The notes under the pieces: model-generated | Told to the model about the DNA's origin: nothing | The model's database searches: none | What the model saw: the letters and a program-made list of their open reading frames with translations, nothing else | Translations under genes and position numbers: made by a program | Origin: Pedobacter sp. AJM | GTDB taxonomy: Bacteria > Bacteroidota > Bacteroidia > Sphingobacteriales > Sphingobacteriaceae | Assembly: GCF_002197755.1 (NCBI RefSeq) | Contig: NZ_NHOT01000007.1 | Span: 62,001-126,000 of the forward strand | Direction: 5' to 3' | Length of the DNA: 64,000 nucleotides | Part shown: piece after piece, positions 16,859-26,562 of the stretch | Numbering within the stretch: position 1 is the first letter of the stretch | How the letters are laid out: each line of letters starts with the position of its first letter

Positions 16859-18157
16859 ATGAAGAAAGAATTAATTTTATTAGGGCTGATGGTATTTTTG
16901 GGGATGGTATCTTGTAAAAAGACTCCAGGCAACGATGAACCACATGTTATTACCTATCCTGATATGGCGGAAGTTGCTGATCCGGCCATCTTATTTACCA
17001 CGGCAAGTGGTGTTAAGGTTTACAATGGTGGTTTCGGTTCGGCTGTTGCAGCAGATCCAAATGATGCAGCCGTATTTTATATGTTAACGGATAGAGGTGC
17101 AAATGTGGCCGGGCAGCTGGCCAATTCCATTATTATCGGAAAACCTGATTTCGATCCACAAATTGGAAAGTTTAGGTTGAAGGATGGAAAGCTGATATTG
17201 GAGCAAACCATTGAGCTGAAAAATGCAGCGGGTGGAAAGTTAAACGGGATTCCAAATCCAGCAGGTATGGGCGCTTCAGGAGAGACAGCGTATGATTTAA
17301 ACGGGCAGGTGATTGCGCCGAATGCCGATGGTATTGATTCAGAGGGATTGGTGAGGGCAGCAGATGGAACTTTTTGGATCAGCGATGAATACGGGCCACA
17401 CCTGGCTCATTTTGATGCCAATGGAAAAACCATTGAACGCATTAATCCATTTGGTACCGGAACCGGAGGCCGAAAAATTCCGGCGGTTTTTACCAAAAGA
17501 AGGGCAAACCGTGGGATGGAAGGATTAGCTATTACACCTGATGGCAAAACGCTGGTGGGTATGATGCAGTCACCAATGTACAATCCTTCAAAAAATGCGG
17601 TAGCCAATTCAACAGTACTGCGGATATTAACCTTTGATATTGCAACTGGCGCAACCAAACAATACGCTTATTTAATGGATAATACCACGCTTACCGGCGT
17701 GAGCGATATTGTAGCTGTAAATGCGACTACCTTTTTAACCATAGAAAGAGATGGCCTGTTTGGTGGTGATACCACTAATCCTGCCGCCTTTAAAAAGGTA
17801 TTTAAGATTGATATCAGCAATGCTACAGATATTTCTGATCCAGCTGATGGCTCAACAGGAAAACTTTACGGTGGAAAAACGGTAGAAGAACTAAATAATC
17901 AGGCAGGGCTTACTGCTGCGGGGATTACGCCAGTATCAAAAACACTGGTCTTGGATCTGTTAAAAGATTTGCCATCAATTTACCCGCATGATAAGGCAGA
18001 AGGACTTGCGCTTTTGCCCGGAAACATCCTTGTGATTTCTAATGATGACGATTTTGGTGTGGTAGATAATGGAGCCAGTGGCTTTGCCCAAAAGATTTTA
18101 CCCTTAACTAAAACCGTAGATCGGAACCGTTTATACTTTGTAAAGGTTAAACTTTAA
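16859..18157 (+). CDS. Phytase-like esterase-domain lipoprotein
   Basis: A 432-residue secreted protein of the phytase-like/esterase-like beta-propeller family. The N-terminus ends in the lipobox-like MVSCKK (Cys ~20), so it is a lipoprotein. The family hallmark is at about 160-190 (SEGLVRAADGTFWISDEYGPHL), followed by RRANRGMEGLAITPDGKTLVG. The enzymatic role of this family is not settled. It is alone on its strand and followed by a palindrome at 18300. Confidence 0.84.
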   Translation: MKKELILLGLMVFLGMVSCKKTPGNDEPHVITYPDMAEVADPAILFTTASGVKVYNGGFGSAVAADPNDAAVFYMLTDRGANVAGQLANSIIIGKPDFDPQIGKFRLKDGKLILEQTIELKNAAGGKLNGIPNPAGMGASGETAYDLNGQVIAPNADGIDSEGLVRAADGTFWISDEYGPHLAHFDANGKTIERINPFGTGTGGRKIPAVFTKRRANRGMEGLAITPDGKTLVGMMQSPMYNPSKNAVANSTVLRILTFDIATGATKQYAYLMDNTTLTGVSDIVAVNATTFLTIERDGLFGGDTTNPAAFKKVFKIDISNATDISDPADGSTGKLYGGKTVEELNNQAGLTAAGITPVSKTLVLDLLKDLPSIYPHDKAEGLALLPGNILVISNDDDFGVVDNGASGFAQKILPLTKTVDRNRLYFVKVKL

Positions 18158-18299
18158 TCCGTGCTACTACCTGTATGTTATCGTATCAGGCTGATGTAAG
18201 TATTTGCACAGGATGTAAATATTAAAGCGAGGAAATATTTTAAACTTGAGTTTGGTTAAATATAGCGTATTTTATTTTTAACCATTTCGCCCTTTGGTC

Positions 18300-18321
18300 A
18301 CCCTCCGATGTATCGGAGGGT
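18300..18321. repeat. Intergenic palindrome ACCCTCCGATG...
   Basis: ACCCTCCGAT and ATCGGAGGGT pair perfectly around two bases (18300-18321). It lies between converging genes and has no T-run. The surrounding TGGTCACCC/GGGTGG sequence resembles intergenic palindromes scattered in related genomes; possible weak terminator. Confidence 0.5.
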
Positions 18322-18429
18322 GGTAGAAGGCCAGGGTGTAAACAGTAAATAATTAATTAACCAAGATTTTAAGATTTCCCCGCTTTATTGTATTGGCATT
18401 TTAATCATGCCTGAAATGAATGTTAACTT

Positions 18430-19449
18430 TTACAAAGTATCTTCCGCAACATCAGCATGAGCTACAACAGTGACCCTTTTGCGTGAGGCAAAAATGGCTC
18501 CCATACTGGCACTAAAGGCACCTAAAATCATTCCGATGAAGGAGAAAATAGCGAATTTAGAAATTGCTGAGGCCATTTCATCACCAACTTTTCTGGCTTT
18601 CTGTTCTGCTTCTGCCTTCACTTCTTTTAATTTTACTTTAGCTGTATTTAAGGTGCTTACCCAGTTCTCTACAATCTGTTGAGATTCTACACGGCTTTTG
18701 CCGGTTCTTTTCTGAACAATATTAACCAAGGCTTCCTGATCTACCGCATTAAAGGTAGAGTCGCTCGCTGAAAACAATTTAGAAAAAAGTGCATCCAGTT
18801 TTTGCTGTGCATCCTGGGGATTTTCCAGAATATCTTTTCCTGTTGATTCACCTGCTCCGGTAGCCTCATTGGCTTTTTCTTTTAAGGCGCCTGGTTGTAA
18901 TTCTTTTTTACCAGATTGTTTTAACAACAGCTCAGCCTCCTGTTTCATTTTACCAAAAGTGTTTTCATCTACGCCTAGCTGATCTTTAATCATATTTCCG
19001 GCTTCAGGAGCGGCAGCCTTAATGCCTTCTCCAGCCATAGAAAAGCCTTTTGTAATTACAGAACCAACGCCGCCTACCACTTTACCCACTGATGAAGTGA
19101 TCAGGTATAGGTTTAAAAAGGTTAATAAACACCAGGTCAATATGCCATGTAGTACCAAATCTGTTTTTTGAACATGATTGGAAAACCAGCCTGCTACCCA
19201 GCCACCTGTGAATAAAGATATCAGCATGGTTACTATCCACCAGATTAATGCTCCGGTTCCAAGACCACTAAAGGGTTTTGCTTCTTCAAGGGGATCTATG
19301 CTGCCCATACCAATGCTTAATCCCAGTAAACTGAGTAAAAGTTGAATGGCGATGGCGATAAAAACACCTGAAATAATTGCGCTCCATGATAGGCGGCTGA
19401 TAAATCCAATAGCAGATTTATCCCTTACTGTGTGAATTGTTTGTGACAT
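18430..19449 (-). CDS. Multi-span membrane protein with coiled central region (unknown function)
   Basis: A 339-residue inner-membrane protein. The N-terminal third has about three hydrophobic spans (SAIISGVFIAIAIQLLLSLL; IWWIVTMLISLFTGGWVAGW; LTFLNLYLI). A long polar, Lys/Glu-rich stretch (about 150-295) follows, and a final glycine-rich span (FIGMILGAFSASMGAIFAS) lies near residue 310. The layout resembles YrzE/PhnA-like hypothetical membrane proteins of Bacteroidota. I cannot assign a function. Monocistronic. Confidence 0.7.
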   Translation of the reverse strand: MSQTIHTVRDKSAIGFISRLSWSAIISGVFIAIAIQLLLSLLGLSIGMGSIDPLEEAKPFSGLGTGALIWWIVTMLISLFTGGWVAGWFSNHVQKTDLVLHGILTWCLLTFLNLYLITSSVGKVVGGVGSVITKGFSMAGEGIKAAAPEAGNMIKDQLGVDENTFGKMKQEAELLLKQSGKKELQPGALKEKANEATGAGESTGKDILENPQDAQQKLDALFSKLFSASDSTFNAVDQEALVNIVQKRTGKSRVESQQIVENWVSTLNTAKVKLKEVKAEAEQKARKVGDEMASAISKFAIFSFIGMILGAFSASMGAIFASRKRVTVVAHADVAEDTL

Positions 19450-20268
19450 TTTTTGTTTTTTTAGGTTGATAAAATTGATTTTAATAAGCCGTACTATTTT
19501 TATTACCTACAAAAACAATGTTTCAAAACTGATGCTTTTGAATGATGAATCCATGCATTCATCCCCGTTTGATTTTGTAATTTTTATTTTCATACTGATT
19601 ATTTTTGTTTCGATAGAGAACGGGAACGTCAATAAAATGTTTGTTTTTTGTATCGTAAATGTTACAACCTTTGGTTTTGTCTTTTTTAAAAACCAGTTTC
19701 TGAAAATTAACGTAGGCATAAAGCTTTAAAAGATGGGTTTTATGGTGTAAGCTGTTGGTATGTAAGTGTATATATTTATTATTGTTGATGTTCTTAGGGT
19801 TGTAAACGGAAGTTTTAGCAGGTTTTAGATCTCAGGTATATTGAAATCCAGACCATTTTTTAGCGCAAAAATCCCTGGCGTATGGTAAATTTTTAATGAG
19901 CAGCTGAAATAAAATGATGTTTTCTTTTAATGATAACATGATCAAATTATATAGCTACGAGGGAAAAGCCAAATAATCTTAGAGAAGCAGGAGATGGTTT
20001 GCAATTTAATTGGCAGGCTGAGATACAAAGCATCATCAGGATTTATAATTTTTGATGTAATGCTGGCACATATGTTTAATCAGCAGGATAGAAACTTGTT
20101 TTTTAATACATTGCGACCCGGTTTTAATACCTGTTTTTTTGAATTGCCCAACCCAAATAATGTAAAACACCTGAATGTACTTTCACCAGGCTGCAGGCAC
20201 ATGTTGTAAAATTATCTCCTGATTGAGTAGATGCAAAAAGATATCATAAGGTTAACATATTGATAAAA
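19450..20268. other. Long gene-free interval
   Basis: About 800 bp of AT-rich sequence. Short frames occur on both strands (for example plus 19466-19729 and minus 19507-19719, overlapping each other, and plus 19994-20209), but none shows a recognisable protein or a convincing start. It must hold the promoters of the divergent membrane-protein and GH43 genes. I see no clear RNA structure. Confidence 0.5.
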
Positions 20269-21618
20269 ATGATAAAGAAATTTAGCGTACTTATTCTCTT
20301 TTTTGTGGGCGTGATCGCTTTGAGATCCATTGCTCAAAATCCAGTTATTCAAACCCGGTTCACCGCTGATCCGGCGCCGCTGGTTTATAAAGATACCGTA
20401 TATTTATACACCACTCACGATGAGAATACTGCAGGTCCGGGCATGGGAAAATTCCTGATGAAAGAATGGTTGCTTTATACCTCAACTGACATGGTGAACT
20501 GGACAGATCATGGTGTGGTGGCATCATTAAAAGATTTTGTATGGGGAAGGCAGGATAACGGTGCATGGGCACACCAGTGCATTGAACGAAACGGAAAGTT
20601 TTACCTCTATTGTGCTGTACAGGGAAGCGGAATTGGTGTATTGGTAGCAGACAGTCCTTACGGGCCATTTAAAGATCCTATTGGTAAAAGCCTGGTGGAT
20701 ACTGACCACAAATGGAATGATATAGATCCTTCAGTATTTATTGATGATAACAGACAAGCCTATTTGTATTGGGGCAATCCAAGCCTTTGGTATGTTAAGC
20801 TGAATGAAGATATGATTTCACATGCTGGCGAGGTCACGAAAATACCAAATGTAGGTAAAGAGAAGGGACAGACTACGGAAGATACCTATCACTATCAGGA
20901 AGGACCCTGGGCATACAAGCGCAATGGTTATTATTATATGGCTTATGCCTCTACCTGTTGTCCGGAGGGGATTGGGTATGCCATGAGCAATAGTGCCACC
21001 GGGCCCTGGGAATATAAGGGCTATATTATGAAGCCAAACGCAAAATCATCCGGTAACCATCCCGGAATTATTGATTATAAGGGGAAGTCGTATGTATTTG
21101 GTTTTAATTACAGGTTGAATTTTATGCTTACGGAGCAACACCATGAACGGCGTTCGGTTTGTGTGGAAGAATTTAAATATAACCCGGATGGTACCATTCC
21201 GGAGCTGCCCTGGTGGTCTGAAACCGGGGTTGAGCAGATCGGAAATCTTAATCCTTTTAAACGTACAGCAGCTGAAACGATCAATTGGGCAGAAGGTATG
21301 ACTACGGCAAAAGATATTAAAACCGGCCAATTTTTTGTGTGTAATAAAAATACCGGAGCATATATCAAGGTACGGAGTGTTGATTTTGGAAAAGGCGCTA
21401 GAAAAATTGAAGCCTGTGTGGCCGCTATAACTGCCGGAAGTCTTGAAATTAGAATTGACGACAAGGCAGGCACTTTATTGGGTACGCTGAATGTTAAATC
21501 TCCAAAATGGGAAACTATTTCCAGCAGTATCAAAACCGTCAAAGGCAAGCACGATCTTTATTTGGTTTTTAAAGGAGGTCGCTTCAACCTGGATTGGTGG
21601 AAGATGAAAGCAAATTAA
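20269..21618 (+). CDS. GH43 glycosidase with C-terminal CBM6-like domain
   Basis: Secreted inverting glycosidase of the GH43 five-bladed propeller family (arabinofuranosidase/xylosidase type). A signal peptide ends near IALRSIAQ. The general base is Asp34 (TADPAPLVY), the pKa modulator Asp153 (DIDPSVF) and the acid Glu211 (QEGPW). From about residue 320 a beta-sandwich resembling CBM6 follows, with the ending YLVFKGGRFNLDWWKM typical of it. The frame extends 9 bp upstream to a TTG, but ATG at 20269 is preferred. It is upstream of a GH3 gene; together they fit hemicellulose side-chain and backbone oligosaccharide breakdown. Confidence 0.9.
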   Translation: MIKKFSVLILFFVGVIALRSIAQNPVIQTRFTADPAPLVYKDTVYLYTTHDENTAGPGMGKFLMKEWLLYTSTDMVNWTDHGVVASLKDFVWGRQDNGAWAHQCIERNGKFYLYCAVQGSGIGVLVADSPYGPFKDPIGKSLVDTDHKWNDIDPSVFIDDNRQAYLYWGNPSLWYVKLNEDMISHAGEVTKIPNVGKEKGQTTEDTYHYQEGPWAYKRNGYYYMAYASTCCPEGIGYAMSNSATGPWEYKGYIMKPNAKSSGNHPGIIDYKGKSYVFGFNYRLNFMLTEQHHERRSVCVEEFKYNPDGTIPELPWWSETGVEQIGNLNPFKRTAAETINWAEGMTTAKDIKTGQFFVCNKNTGAYIKVRSVDFGKGARKIEACVAAITAGSLEIRIDDKAGTLLGTLNVKSPKWETISSSIKTVKGKHDLYLVFKGGRFNLDWWKMKAN

Positions 21619-22194
21619 AAAATATATCCTCTAAATGTTGCGTTTTATTAATGTATTTCTGATTTACCAGCTGGGGTACCTGAGTAAATCTGCTGAATAG
21701 ATTTCAATAACATGATCCTCAATGTCTTTTCCTGCTATTATAATGTGTTAACATTTACCTGTTTAATTTTTTAGGGGGCTGATTGATTAAAATGATTTGG
21801 TAATACGTTTTACTAGCATATTTTTATTATGTTAGTAGAACGAAATATTGCTATGCGTGCTGGAAAAAGCCTTCTTGATAAACCCTGTTATATCGAATGG
21901 AATCCCTTTAAAGTGGGAGCCATGAAGCTTTTCGCCGCATTTATAGTACAATTTCAAATCGTGGAACAGCTACTGCGATCAACTTTTCTGAGAATGGATC
22001 AAATCAAAGTTCTGGTATGTATTGGTTCTGATCTGGATCGTGATTTTGGAAGAAAGCAATTTCCGTAGAATCAGGAAATCATTGCCGATTATAAAAAGTT
22101 CCTGAATAAAAGAGATAATTAATGATACTGATGCCTGGAACCTGATGCATGGCAACTGGTTGCATTTCCTGATGAAAGTATAGGCATAATTTTA
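21619..22194. other. Interval between GH43 and GH3 with a possible degraded reading frame
   Basis: About 575 bp. A frame at 21829-22068 (79 codons) ends at TAG and the same frame then reads NQEIIADYKKFLNKRDN to a TAA at about 22123, which looks like the lysine-rich end of a real protein. This may be a decayed small gene. No family is recognised, so it is not called as a CDS. Confidence 0.35.
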
Positions 22195-24573
22195 ATGGAT
22201 ATGAACATAGATACACGATGGACCCGGAGCCTTATCCTGGGTTTTGTCATGATGAATAGTACTGCTTTTGCGCAAAACGCAGCAAAGCTTCCCTTGTATA
22301 AAAATGCGAAAGTACCTGTAGAACGCAGGATTAATGATTTACTTTCCAGGATGACTGTTGAAGAAAAAGTCGGGCAGATTTCCATGCCACTGGGTTGGCC
22401 CATGTACATCAAAAAAGGCAATGAGGTGGAAGTAAGTGAAGCCTTCAAAAAATCATTGAAAGAAGAATATACAGGTATGCTTTGGGCAACCCTTCGCGCT
22501 GATCCCTGGACAAAAAAGACTTTAGCCAATGGTTTAAATCCTGAGCTGGCTGCCAAAGCCACCAATGCCATTCAAAAATATGCAATAGAAAATACCCGGT
22601 TAGGTATTCCGGTTTTGCTTTCCGAAGAAGCACCGCATGGCCATATGGCGATTGGTACAACGGTTTTTCCAACATCAATCGGGCAGGGCAGTACCTTTGA
22701 TCCGGAACTGATTCAGAAAATGGCTGCTGCAATTGCCGAAGAAACCCGCTTACAGGGTGGCCATGTGGGTTATGGTCCGGTATTGGATTTGGCCCGTGAA
22801 CCGCGGTGGTCAAGAGTGGAAGAAACTTATGGCGAAGATCAGGTACTCAACAGCCGGATGGGTGAGGCCATGGTGAAAGGTTTCCAGGGAAACAATATCA
22901 GCAGTGGTGTAAATGTTATCGCTACTTTAAAACATTTTGCTGCTTATGGTGCACCCGAAGGTGGCCATAACGGGAGCAGCATTAATGTGGGCTTGCGTAG
23001 CTTACATCAGTTTTATTTGCCACCTTTCAAAGCAGCTGTAAAAGCAGGTGCGTTGTCTGTAATGACGGCCTACAATTCTATTGACGGCATTCCGTGTTCT
23101 TCTAATGAAATGCTGCTGAAGGATATATTAAGAAAAGACTGGGGCTTTAAAGGATTTGTGGTTTCTGATTTAAACAGCATTTCCGGATTGAAAGCCAATC
23201 ACCACATGGCTGAAAATGCGGCTGAAGCCGCTGAAATGTCTATTAATGCTGGCCTGGATGCCGATTTGAGTGGCTTTGGCTATGGTAAAGCTTTGCTGGC
23301 CGCCATTAAATCCGGAAAAGTTACTTCCGAGGTTTTAGATACTGCCGTGAGCCGGGTATTGCGTATCAAATTTAATATGGGACTTTTTGAAAACCCTTAT
23401 GTTAAACCTGAGCGGGCAAAACAGCAGGTAAGAAGTACAGAAAAGGTAGCTTTGGCCAGGCAGATCGCTCGTGAATCCATCATTCTGTTAAAAAATCAGG
23501 AGAAGCTGCTTCCACTAAGTAAATCACTTCAAAGCATTGCTGTAATTGGCCCGAATGCTGATCAGCTTTATAACCAGATTGGTGATTATTCTGCGCCACA
23601 AAGCGAAGGAAATGTAGTGACGGTTTTGCAGGGAATCAAAAATAAACTGGGCAACAATACTAAAATTACTGCTGTGAAAGGTTGCGCCATCCGCGATACT
23701 TCTTCCAGCAATATTGAAGAAGCGGTGAGTGCTGCAAAAAAAGCTGATGCGGTGGTCATTGTTTTGGGTGGATCCAGTGCCAGGGATTTTAAAACGGAAT
23801 ACATTGAAACCGGAGCCGCAAAAATCCAGGCAGGCGGCAATCAGCTTAGCGACATGGAAAGTGGAGAAGGTTACGACAGGGCTACTTTAGATTTACTCGG
23901 CGACCAGCTTAAGCTATTAAAAGCTGTCGTTAAGACGGGCAAACCAGTGGTACTGGTGCTGATTAAAGGCCGGCCTTTAAATTTAAACTGGGCTGCCGAG
24001 CACGTTCCTGCTATTCTGGATGCCTGGTATCCTGGTCAGGAAGGGGGGAATGCCATTGCTGATGTGCTTTTTGGTGATTATAATCCTGCCGGACGTTTGC
24101 CAATTTCTGTTCCTAAATCTGTCGGACAGTTACCTGTTTACTACAATGCCCGCTACCCGGAGAAACACGATTATATTGAAATGGATGCAAAACCCTTGTA
24201 CAGTTTCGGTTATGGCTTAAGTTATACCACTTTCGATTATCAAAACCTTAAAGTTAAATATGAGAACGGATCGGCTACAGTCAATTTTGATTTAAAAAAT
24301 ACCGGAAGTGTAGATGGGGAAGAGGTGGTTCAACTGTATTTGAAAATGAAAACGGCTTCTGTCGTGTTACCAGCTAAACAGTTAAAGCAGTTTAAAAGAA
24401 TTGCCTTAAAAGCTGGCGAACAAAAGCATTTAACTTTTGTATTGAATAAGGATGACCTGGAAATTTATAATGCCCAAATGAAATGGGCGGTTGAAGCTGG
24501 AGAATACTCGGTAATGGTTTCCTCCTCTTCAGATCAGGTGAGGTTGGAAGGAAAGTTTAAAATAGAAAAGTAG
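22195..24573 (+). CDS. GH3 beta-glycosidase (beta-glucosidase/xylosidase type)
   Basis: Secreted retaining exo-beta-glycosidase, 792 aa. The signal peptide is about residues 1-27 (ends NSTAFAQ). The N-terminal (beta/alpha) barrel contains RxGIPVLLSEEAPHG-like and KHFAAYGAPEGGHN segments and the nucleophile Asp325 in GFVVSDLNS. The second alpha/beta sandwich domain starts near 420. A C-terminal Fn3-like domain (about 695-790) is typical of GH3. It lies downstream of a GH43 gene in the same orientation, 576 bp away, so probably separate promoters but a shared role. Substrate (gluco- or xylo-oligosaccharide) is unresolved. Confidence 0.92.
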   Translation: MDMNIDTRWTRSLILGFVMMNSTAFAQNAAKLPLYKNAKVPVERRINDLLSRMTVEEKVGQISMPLGWPMYIKKGNEVEVSEAFKKSLKEEYTGMLWATLRADPWTKKTLANGLNPELAAKATNAIQKYAIENTRLGIPVLLSEEAPHGHMAIGTTVFPTSIGQGSTFDPELIQKMAAAIAEETRLQGGHVGYGPVLDLAREPRWSRVEETYGEDQVLNSRMGEAMVKGFQGNNISSGVNVIATLKHFAAYGAPEGGHNGSSINVGLRSLHQFYLPPFKAAVKAGALSVMTAYNSIDGIPCSSNEMLLKDILRKDWGFKGFVVSDLNSISGLKANHHMAENAAEAAEMSINAGLDADLSGFGYGKALLAAIKSGKVTSEVLDTAVSRVLRIKFNMGLFENPYVKPERAKQQVRSTEKVALARQIARESIILLKNQEKLLPLSKSLQSIAVIGPNADQLYNQIGDYSAPQSEGNVVTVLQGIKNKLGNNTKITAVKGCAIRDTSSSNIEEAVSAAKKADAVVIVLGGSSARDFKTEYIETGAAKIQAGGNQLSDMESGEGYDRATLDLLGDQLKLLKAVVKTGKPVVLVLIKGRPLNLNWAAEHVPAILDAWYPGQEGGNAIADVLFGDYNPAGRLPISVPKSVGQLPVYYNARYPEKHDYIEMDAKPLYSFGYGLSYTTFDYQNLKVKYENGSATVNFDLKNTGSVDGEEVVQLYLKMKTASVVLPAKQLKQFKRIALKAGEQKHLTFVLNKDDLEIYNAQMKWAVEAGEYSVMVSSSSDQVRLEGKFKIEK

Positions 24574-24666
24574 TTTTTCGAAGTTTTTGGCGTTTTGCCA
24601 TTCCCCTCCACCGGGGGGGCTGCAAGACGGGTTAGTAATTAATCTATATTACCTTGTTTTTACGCT

Positions 24667-24685
24667 GGTTGGTGAGGCACCAACC
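24667..24685 (-). terminator. Hairpin downstream of beta-barrel gene
   Basis: GGTTGGTG (24667-24674) and CACCAACC (24678-24685) form an 8-bp stem with a 3-nt loop. On minus it is followed by AGCGTAAAAACAAGG, a poor T-tract. It sits between the converging GH3 and beta-barrel genes, 18 bp from the latter's stop. Confidence 0.4.
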
Positions 24686-24703
24686 TGTAGAAAAAATGCA
24701 ATT

Positions 24704-25342
24704 TTATAAAGCAAACTTCACATTAATCAATGCGCTGATTCCACTCAGATGGGTGCTCGGTGTTTTGGGGAGGTTGGCTATTTTAGTGGCCTGGCATTCA
24801 AATAAAAGCATAATGGATTTTGATAAATTGTAGTTCACGCCCAATCCGACATTACCATACAGGTATAATTTGGAATCATTAGAATAATTAACGGTGTTGC
24901 TTATCGCATCTATATCAGCTTGTGGGTGGCGAACCAAAGACGGACCTAAGCCTGCTACAATAAAAGGTACCCAATTACCCAGGCCCCTGTGATAACCAAA
25001 GCCCAAACCCAGGTTGATGCTATTGGAATTGGCATCTATCATAGAATTTATTCCATTTGATGCCGTGTTACTTTTGTAGCCCACACTGGTTTCACCCAAT
25101 TGTACCCGCCCGAAAAATTGTTTCTTGTAATTGAACTGGACGGTGGTTTGAGAAGTAGTACCCAGGAGCATGGGTTCACCGGCAACCTGATCAAATGGGG
25201 CAAACAAACCAATTGCCCCGCCAAAATCTATCCGCCATTTGCGTTCTTTTGCCGGATCTGAAACCTGCGCTTTTACCGTATAATAAATGCCCGAAAAAAC
25301 CAGAGCGATAATTGTTACTTTTTTAAAAATGCTGAAATTCAT
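24704..25342 (-). CDS. Outer-membrane beta-barrel protein (porin-like, small)
   Basis: A 212-residue exported protein. The N-terminal hydrophobic segment ends near YTVKAQ as a signal peptide. The rest alternates short amphipathic strands rich in Gly, Asn and aromatics (INLGLGFGYHRGLGNWVPF; LYLYGNVGLGVNYNLS) and ends KFAL with a terminal hydrophobic residue, as in 8-strand outer-membrane barrels. The role is unknown. It is separated from the efflux operon by a repeat-rich interval, so not part of it. Confidence 0.75.
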   Translation of the reverse strand: MNFSIFKKVTIIALVFSGIYYTVKAQVSDPAKERKWRIDFGGAIGLFAPFDQVAGEPMLLGTTSQTTVQFNYKKQFFGRVQLGETSVGYKSNTASNGINSMIDANSNSINLGLGFGYHRGLGNWVPFIVAGLGPSLVRHPQADIDAISNTVNYSNDSKLYLYGNVGLGVNYNLSKSIMLLFECQATKIANLPKTPSTHLSGISALINVKFAL

Positions 25343-25550
25343 CGTGTTTTATATTACTGCTGTATGTCAAAGATGTGACACAATAGGTGAGGTGTTTTGA
25401 TGATAGTTACTGAAGTGACAAAATCCGGCACTCACCTTACAGAACGGATAGTCTGAGCGCACTATTGAAAATTCTATATAATAGATTGTTTTTCCAAAAG
25501 TTTGGGACAGGCTTTTGTACCTCCTCCTATGACGATACTGCTTAAGGGAC

Positions 25551-25643
25551 CGTCCTCCTGAACTTGATTCAGGATCTTATCAAGAAAGGTGCTGAGCTAA
25601 ATTTACTTCGTAGCTTTCCGCTGCGCTACAGGTCAGCATGACG
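25551..25643. repeat. Dispersed intergenic inverted repeat, type 1
   Basis: Ends CGTCCTCCTGA (25551-25561) and TCAGCATGACG (25633-25643) are near-perfect inverted repeats (two mismatches), with CTTGATTCAGGATCTTATCAAG inside. It matches my memory of the CGTCATGCTGAACTTG...-type intergenic repeats common in Bacteroidota. Noncoding. Confidence 0.6.
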
Positions 25644-25681
25644 GGTGGGTGGAGGAGTCCACTCAAAAATCCCTTGAAAAT

Positions 25682-25768
25682 CCGTCATTGCGAAGCAAAT
25701 TCTTCATTTGCTGAAGCAATCTCCTTTATAGATTTCACAAGGTAGATTGCTTCGTGCCTCGCAACGAT
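25682..25768. repeat. Dispersed intergenic inverted repeat, type 2
   Basis: Begins CGTCATTGCGAAGCA and ends TGCCTCGCAACGA. The inner arms GAAGCAATCT (25713-25722) and AGATTGCTTC (25744-25753) pair perfectly over 10 bp. It is the familiar GTCATTGCGAGG...GAAGCAATCT repeat of Bacteroidota intergenic DNA. It lies just downstream of the LytTR regulator and may form a transcript-end hairpin. Confidence 0.65.
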
Positions 25769-25778
25769 ATATGTAAGG

Positions 25779-26552
25779 CTAAAGCTTATTTGAGGGGAAC
25801 TGGTTCAGCCATTTTTTTAACTGGGAAGATTTTTCCCTGCTAAGGGTAATTGCTTCGCCCTCAGCTGGCGATAACTCAATCTTGAGCTGACTGTTAAAGA
25901 AAAGGTGTATTTTGTGTATTGATTTTAATGAGACGATATATTGTCTGCTTGCCCTGAAAAATACATCGGGATCAAGCTCCTTTTCCAGGTTTTCTAACGT
26001 TTGCTCGATCACATAGCGCTTATTGTCGAAAGTATGCAGAAAAGTAGTTTTATTTTCAGATGAAAAATAGGCAATTTCACTGGTCATCACCAGTACATAG
26101 GTATCCCGATAAAAAACCAGAAACCTGTTGCGGTAAGATATTTCTCTGGTTTGCAGCTCCCTTAAGGTTTGCAACAATAAATCATTGGTATGCCGGTCTT
26201 TTGGTGCCGCCTTTTTTAAACTTTTAGCAAGTTTATCTGCATCAAGAGGTTTTAACAGGTAATCAATTCCATTTACCTCGAATGCTTTTAAGGCATATTC
26301 ATCATAAGCGGTAATGAAAACCACTGGTGCGGTAATTTCAACATGATTAAATATTTCAAAGCTTAACCCATCTGTAAGCCTGATATCCATAAAAATAAGG
26401 TCTGGTTGTGCGTGGCCCTGAAACCAAATGATACTGTCCTGAACAGTTTGTAAGCGATCTACCACCATCATGCTGCTATCCAGCTGACGGAGCATTTTTT
26501 CGAGCCTCAACACATTTGGCAACTCATCTTCAATGATCAAAACACTTGGCAT
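25779..26552 (-). CDS. LytTR-family response regulator
   Basis: A 257-residue regulator. A receiver domain (1-120) has phospho-acceptor Asp56 in DLIFMDIRLTDG and the conserved YLLKPLD lysine region. The C-terminal LytTR DNA-binding domain (about 150-250) includes NRFLVFYRDTYVLVMTSEIAYF-type and FFRASRQYIVSLKSI motifs. It starts 10 bp after the LytS-type kinase and is the last gene of the efflux operon, so it probably controls pump expression. Confidence 0.9.
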   Translation of the reverse strand: MPSVLIIEDELPNVLRLEKMLRQLDSSMMVVDRLQTVQDSIIWFQGHAQPDLIFMDIRLTDGLSFEIFNHVEITAPVVFITAYDEYALKAFEVNGIDYLLKPLDADKLAKSLKKAAPKDRHTNDLLLQTLRELQTREISYRNRFLVFYRDTYVLVMTSEIAYFSSENKTTFLHTFDNKRYVIEQTLENLEKELDPDVFFRASRQYIVSLKSIHKIHLFFNSQLKIELSPAEGEAITLSREKSSQLKKWLNQFPSNKL

Positions 26553-26562
26553 ACAATGGTGA

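Noticed and set aside
19466..19729. Hydrophobic frames on both strands in the 19.5 kb gap
   Set aside because: Overlapping frames on opposite strands in AT-rich DNA; hydrophobicity reflects base composition and neither resembles a known protein.
19994..20209. Short plus-strand frame before GH43
   Set aside because: No recognisable family, no clear start signal; treated as noncoding upstream DNA.
25501..25778. Possible CRISPR-like array
   Set aside because: Repeats are two different single inverted elements, not regularly spaced direct repeats with spacers.
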